Source: Thermodesulfobacteriales bacterium
GTDB lineage: Bacteria; Desulfobacterota_D; UBA1144; Nemesobacterales; UBA2774
NCBI GenBank assembly: GCA_004525335.1
Contig: SPCL01000076.1
Coordinates: 1-9,729 of the forward strand
Direction: 5' to 3'
DNA: 9,729 bases
Below the pieces are notes generated by a model. It was given only the letters and a program-made list of their open reading frames with translations, was not told where the DNA came from and ran no database searches. Below are positions 6,815 to 9,729 of this stretch, piece by piece (position 1 is the first letter of the stretch; each line of letters opens with the position of its first letter). A program made the position numbers and the translations under genes.

Positions 6815-6820
6815 ACCTCC
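6815..6820 (-). promoter_or_regulatory. Strong Shine-Dalgarno deciding the TTG start of pepA
   Basis: On the minus strand GGAGGT ends eight bases before TTG at 6806-6804. The ATG just upstream of it on the minus strand is in another frame and soon meets a stop, so the TTG is the start. A near-ideal ribosome site may compensate for the weak initiation codon. Confidence 0.75.
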
Positions 6821-6931
6821 GCTCATGTTGTTTTTAGTTTTTAAAAGCATTAGATTTAGGATACCCTTTGTGAAATATAACGGAAATAAATGATGCAGAG
6901 TAAAAATATTTTGGGTTATATTACATAATCA

Positions 6932-6947
6932 TTATTATATATAATAA
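6932..6947. promoter_or_regulatory. Perfect 16-bp A/T palindrome, candidate operator and divergent -10
   Basis: TTATTATATATAATAA is its own reverse complement. It lies almost midway between the divergent starts of pepA (6806) and arsR (7079) and contains a TATAAT on each strand (6940-6945 plus, 6939-6934 minus). ArsR-family repressors bind AT-rich palindromes over promoters, so autoregulation is plausible. No clear -35 box accompanies either -10, and leaders would exceed 120 nt. A smaller odd palindrome, TAGAA-G-TTCTA, lies at 7007-7017. The rest of the 272-bp gap shows nothing further that I can support. Confidence 0.4.
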
Positions 6948-7078
6948 GCTGTGATTCATATCTATAAAACAAATTATTTAAAAAACTGAAATTGAATAAA
7001 AAGTACTAGAAGTTCTATGTGGAATTGGTTAAACTAAATATTGAAGAAAAAATCTTTTGAGATAGGAGGGAATTAACA

Positions 7079-7360
7079 ATGGGTTGCCCATATAAAGCCA
7101 TTGCAGATGATACCAGAAGAAAGATTCTGGAATACTTAAGCCAAGGTGAAACTGCTGCCGGTGATATCGCCAGCAAGTTCGAAATATCCAAACCAGCTAT
7201 TTCTAATCACCTTAAGATATTAAAAGAGGCTGACATTGTTAAGGAGCGTAAGGTTCGACAGAACCGCCTTTACTCTCTTAACAGTGGTGAGATCGATGGT
7301 ATGAAACATTTTCTTGATTCTTTAGTGATGAATGAAAAAAGTGCTTTAAGGTCTCAATAG
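7079..7360 (+). CDS. ArsR-family winged-helix repressor, SdpR-like
   Basis: The 93-residue protein is a single winged-helix domain. It shows YKAIADDTRRKILEYL (residues 5-20), AGDIASKFEISKPAIS with the recognition helix at about 37-48 (SKPAISNHLKIL), and the wing at about 54-67 (VKERKVRQNRLYSL). This is the compact ArsR/SmtB architecture and most resembles the SdpR-type subgroup. The classical metal-site cysteines of the third helix are absent. The only cysteine is Cys3, so metal sensing is unlikely and the signal is unknown. The start is firmly set by AGGAGG at 7064-7069, nine bases before the ATG. It is probably autoregulated through the A/T palindrome upstream. It is separated from the polyketide synthase by an intrinsic terminator, so it is a neighbour of that operon and not part of the same transcript. 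A regulatory link to it is inference. Confidence 0.88.
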   Translation: MGCPYKAIADDTRRKILEYLSQGETAAGDIASKFEISKPAISNHLKILKEADIVKERKVRQNRLYSLNSGEIDGMKHFLDSLVMNEKSALRSQ

Positions 7361-7434
7361 TATTTAGAGCTTTTATTGCACTTAATATCGATCGCAGTAC
7401 AGCACCTTAATATTAATAAATTCCAGTTAAAAAC

Positions 7435-7483
7435 AAAAAGCCGCTTGTAGCGAGTTCAGTTAATGCGGCTTTTTATTTTTTTT
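7435..7483 (+). terminator. Intrinsic terminator after the ArsR-family gene
   Basis: AAAAAGCCGC (7435-7444) pairs perfectly with GCGGCTTTTT (7465-7474) around a 20-nt loop, and T-rich sequence continues to 7483. The stem has a GC core and a U-tract, the textbook layout. It isolates arsR from the downstream operon. Confidence 0.88.
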
Positions 7484-7489
7484 AGAGTA

Positions 7490-7518
7490 TTTCCAACACA
7501 CTCAGCTACACTTATAAA
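7490..7518 (+). promoter_or_regulatory. Candidate promoter of the polyketide synthase operon
   Basis: TTTCCA (7490-7495, four of six) is followed after 17 bp by TATAAA (7513-7518, five of six). The start near 7525 would give a leader of about 30 nt ending in the GGGG at 7547-7550. It begins only a few bases after the upstream terminator, which supports an independent transcription unit. Confidence 0.5.
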
Positions 7519-7554
7519 CTAACTATATTAAATTAACTTTTACCCTGGGGAATA

Positions 7555-8619
7555 ATGTCTCGAGTAATCTCTGTAGGTACAGCAGCTATTCCATATACTT
7601 TCGACCAAAGTGAAGTGAGGGAGTTTGCGAATGAACTTTTCACTGATAACAAACACTATATTAATCGAATGCTTGGTGTATTTGATAATTCTTTAATAGA
7701 AACAAGACATTTTGTTCATTCTAGAGAGTGGTTTGATACTCCAAAAAACTTTGTACAAAGATCGGAGTCATTTCTAAAGAATGCTCTTTTGCTATCAATA
7801 TCAGCTATAAAAGACTGTTTGAAGAAAACAGATGCCGATTTAAATGAAATTGACCATATTATTTTTGTTACAAGCACCGGTATTGCGACACCTTCAGTGG
7901 ACGCACATATGATAAACGAGCTTAAGCTTGATCCTCACATAAAGAGGACACCTATATGGGGCCTAGGATGTGTAGGTGGAGCTGTCGGACTAACTCGGGC
8001 AATGGAATATACCAAGGCATTCCCTGAGAGTGCAGTCTTGGTTGTTGCAGTTGAAATATGCAGCCTCGCTTTTCATAGAGAAGATTATTCTAAAAGCAAC
8101 ATAGTTTCTCTGGCTCTGTTTTCAGACGGCGCAGCAGCATCACTTGTTTCAGGCAAGGAACATAGGCTATCTCAATCATCTCAAATAAGACTGATAAGCT
8201 CTCTATCAACTACATACTATGATTCTCTGGGAGTTATGGGCTGGGAGGTAGTGGATGACGGCTTTAAAGCTATCTTCAGCAAGGATATTCCCACTATTGT
8301 CAGAAAGGAAGTTAAGTCCAACATTGAAGAATTGCTTAGTACTAATAATGTAACTATATCCGATTTGAAACAATTCGCAGTTCATCCGGGAGGTGCAAAA
8401 GTCCTTCTGGAATACGAAGGATCCCTGGGACTTGCCGAAGGTACATTTAAACATTCCAGAAAAGTACTAAAAGAACATGGAAACATGTCTTCTCCTACAG
8501 TGCTTTACGTACTTAAAGAAATAATGGATGAAAAAGATTTTAACCAAGGTGAATATGGCATCATCTCGGCGCTAGGTCCTGGATTTAGCTCCGAAATTAT
8601 CTTATTTGAGATTGTATGA
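7555..8619 (+). CDS. Type III polyketide synthase (chalcone synthase-like, BpsA/BcsA type)
   Basis: Type III synthases are homodimeric ketosynthases that extend an acyl-CoA starter with malonyl-CoA and cyclise the product without an acyl carrier protein. The 354-residue protein has the full triad: Cys139 in IWGLGCVGG, His277 in AVHPGG and Asn310 in EHGNMSSPT. The C-terminal GPGFSSE (341-347) stands in place of the plant GFGPG loop, and LFSDGAAA (188-195) is typical of the family. The IWGLGC context and the length resemble Bacillus BpsA, which uses long-chain fatty acyl-CoA to make triketide and tetraketide alkylpyrones. Alkylresorcinol or chalcone-type products cannot be excluded. The absence of a Cys-to-Gln change rules out a KasQ-like III variant. 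The start is ATG with GGGG four bases before it. It is translationally coupled to the methyltransferase gene (ATGA overlap), so the two almost certainly act on one product. Confidence 0.93.
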   Translation: MSRVISVGTAAIPYTFDQSEVREFANELFTDNKHYINRMLGVFDNSLIETRHFVHSREWFDTPKNFVQRSESFLKNALLLSISAIKDCLKKTDADLNEIDHIIFVTSTGIATPSVDAHMINELKLDPHIKRTPIWGLGCVGGAVGLTRAMEYTKAFPESAVLVVAVEICSLAFHREDYSKSNIVSLALFSDGAAASLVSGKEHRLSQSSQIRLISSLSTTYYDSLGVMGWEVVDDGFKAIFSKDIPTIVRKEVKSNIEELLSTNNVTISDLKQFAVHPGGAKVLLEYEGSLGLAEGTFKHSRKVLKEHGNMSSPTVLYVLKEIMDEKDFNQGEYGIISALGPGFSSEIILFEIV

Positions 8620-9134
8620 ACCTATTTTGGATTATTATAGCTGTATTAGCGATTCAACGTCTCTTAGAGCTTCTTATTGCAAGAAGAAATGAGAGAATTG
8701 CCAGAGCTAATGGTGCCCGCGAGTATGACGAAAAGGGATACAAAGTAATAGTTTTAATGCACATAGCATTTTTCATCTCACTAATTTCAGAATACGTATT
8801 TTTTGGTAAGTCTCTAAGCCACTATTGGATTGTACTTCTAATATTATTTTTATTAGCTCAGGCTCTAAGATATTGGGCAATCAGTACCTTAGGATATTTC
8901 TGGAATACTAAAATCTTGATAACTCCAAATACAAGTCCAATTAGTAGAGGTCCGTATAAATATGTAAGACACCCAAATTATCTAGCTGTTATAGCTGAAA
9001 TTGCCGTTATACCCTTAATGTTTTCTTGCTACTTAACCTCTGTGATATTCACCATATTGAATTTGATTGTGCTTAGAAGAAGAATAAGGATTGAAGAACA
9101 AGCACTCTCCACACTAGATTCAAAATATAAATAA
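8616..9134 (+). CDS. ICMT-family membrane methyltransferase (BpsB/YpbQ-like)
   Basis: The 172-residue protein has about four to five hydrophobic segments (roughly 2-20, 43-62, 69-87, 121-139 and 139-153). It also has the isoprenylcysteine carboxyl methyltransferase (ICMT/PEMT) signature: LGYFWNTKI (92-100), RGPYKYVRHPNYLAVIAE (111-128, with Arg118, His119 and Asn121) and RIRIEEQAL (156-164), where the two glutamates complete the SAM pocket. Bacteria lack prenylated CaaX proteins, and in Bacillus the equivalent gene after bpsA encodes an alkylpyrone O-methyltransferase. Methylation of the hydroxyl of the polyketide made by the upstream enzyme is therefore the best guess. Its ATG overlaps the TGA of that gene (ATGA). 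No convincing terminator follows: CTTTT-cgc-AAAAAG shortly after the stop is a weak hairpin. The next 172 bp hold a promoter for the DoxX gene. Confidence 0.88.
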   Translation: MNLFWIIIAVLAIQRLLELLIARRNERIARANGAREYDEKGYKVIVLMHIAFFISLISEYVFFGKSLSHYWIVLLILFLLAQALRYWAISTLGYFWNTKILITPNTSPISRGPYKYVRHPNYLAVIAEIAVIPLMFSCYLTSVIFTILNLIVLRRRIRIEEQALSTLDSKYK

Positions 9135-9239
9135 AACTTTTCGCAAAAAGAACCTTAAGCATATTAAATATATTGCATATAGATATGTCAGTTAAAAATC
9201 ATCTTGGGAGCAAATTTTTCTAGACAGAACTAAAGAGCC

Positions 9240-9269
9240 TTGATTATATAGCTAACTTTGAGATAGAAT
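9240..9269 (+). promoter_or_regulatory. Candidate promoter of the DoxX-family gene
   Basis: TTGATT (9240-9245, four of six) is followed after 18 bp by TAGAAT (9264-9269, five of six). The start near 9276 leaves a leader of about 30 nt containing AAGGGGA before the ATG. Confidence 0.5.
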
Positions 9270-9306
9270 GGAATAGTTACTTAAATTTTAAAAGGGGAAA
9301 TTTGCT

Positions 9307-9729
9307 ATGGGATATTTACTTCATACTAATGATGATTTCGGTTTATTTATAGCCAGAATTACTCTAGGCATTGTTATTTTGCCACACGGACTACAGAAAC
9401 TATTGGGTTTGTTTGGTGGAGCCGGCTTTTCTGGGACAGTGGATTTTTTTGTAGGCAGCGGACTTCCTTCCGCAGTTGCCATATTGATAATCATTGCTGA
9501 ATCCTTCGGCGCAGTTGGACTTATATTGGGCTTCTTAAGCAGATTGGCTGCATTTGGTCTAACATTAATAATGCTGGGAGCAATCTTTATGGTTCATCTA
9601 CAAAACGGCTTTTTTATGAACTGGTTTGGAAACCAGGCGGGAGAAGGGTTTGAATATCACCTGCTTGCTCTAGGCTTAAGCTTGGTTGTTCTAATCAAAG
9701 GCGGGGGCAAGTGGTCTGTAGATAGAGCC
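9307..9729 (+). CDS. DoxX-family membrane protein (last few residues outside window)
   Basis: The frame from ATG at 9307 is open for 141 codons to the window edge. DoxX proteins are usually 130-150 residues, so nearly the whole protein is here. It shows the family pattern: Arg17, then the helix RITLGIVILPHGLQKLLG with His27, Gly28 and Lys31, a GGAGF turn at 37-41, and Glu65 in a helix (IIIAESFGAVGLILGF). A third hydrophobic region follows at about 80-95 and a fourth after GFEYH, at about 123-134. DoxX takes its name from a subunit of an archaeal thiosulfate:quinone oxidoreductase, but most bacterial members have no defined activity, so I assign none. AAGGGGA with nine bases to the ATG supports the start. 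It has its own promoter downstream of the polyketide operon. Confidence 0.87.
   Translation, partial: MGYLLHTNDDFGLFIARITLGIVILPHGLQKLLGLFGGAGFSGTVDFFVGSGLPSAVAILIIIAESFGAVGLILGFLSRLAAFGLTLIMLGAIFMVHLQNGFFMNWFGNQAGEGFEYHLLALGLSLVVLIKGGGKWSVDRA

Noticed and set aside
7079..7360. Metal-sensing ArsR/SmtB repressor.
   Set aside because: No CxC motif in the recognition region; the only cysteine is Cys3, and no metal-resistance gene is adjacent.
7381..7416. CTTAATAT repeated at 7381-7388 and 7406-7413, with palindrome TTAATATTAA at 7407-7416.
   Set aside because: Low-complexity A/T words in the 3' region of arsR, upstream of its terminator; no regulatory position is obvious.
9135..9160. CTTTT-cgc-AAAAAG hairpin after the methyltransferase gene as a terminator.
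   Set aside because: Short A/U-only stem and no following T-run.

Overview
This is an AT-rich, gene-dense bacterial chromosome segment. The gene content points to a Gram-negative host: a lipobox-type lipoprotein, a PhaR polyhydroxyalkanoate regulator, a long tandem-domain SppA and an M17 leucyl aminopeptidase. I favour an uncultured deltaproteobacterial lineage (Desulfobacterota or Dadabacteria-like), with low confidence, because this rests on protein style and not on a marker gene. I see no tRNA, rRNA, CRISPR array, insertion sequence or phage gene.

Layout. Positions 1-371 (minus) hold the N-terminal part of a GT4-type glycosyltransferase that runs off the left edge. Divergent from it is a predicted surface lipoprotein (516-1397, plus) with a carboxypeptidase-regulatory-like domain followed by a beta-helix-like region. 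phaR (1539-2120, minus) converges on it. phaR and ilvE (2249-3205, plus) are transcribed from back-to-back sigma70-type promoters, and the phaR promoter sits so close to the start codon that its mRNA is probably leaderless. ilvE overlaps a YdjM-like membrane protein (3192-3644), which meets the pepA-sppA operon (6806 down to 3647, minus) tail to tail with only 2 bp between the stop codons. The SppA-like protease keeps its Lys/Ser dyad but lacks the usual N-terminal membrane anchor.

The right third looks like a small secondary-metabolite locus. It has a SdpR-like ArsR-family repressor (7079-7360) closed by a strong intrinsic terminator, then a type III polyketide synthase (7555-8619) overlapping by 4 bp an ICMT-family membrane methyltransferase (8616-9134). 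This is the same two-gene arrangement as Bacillus bpsA-bpsB, which makes alkylpyrones and their methyl ethers. A DoxX-family membrane protein (from 9307, own promoter) reaches the right edge.

The most interesting points are the BpsAB-like pyrone/phenolic-lipid operon next to an ArsR-type regulator, the anchor-less SppA paired with PepA, the predicted leaderless phaR, and a perfect 16-bp A/T palindrome midway between pepA and arsR. Nothing here is a wholly unknown system that I can prove from sequence alone.
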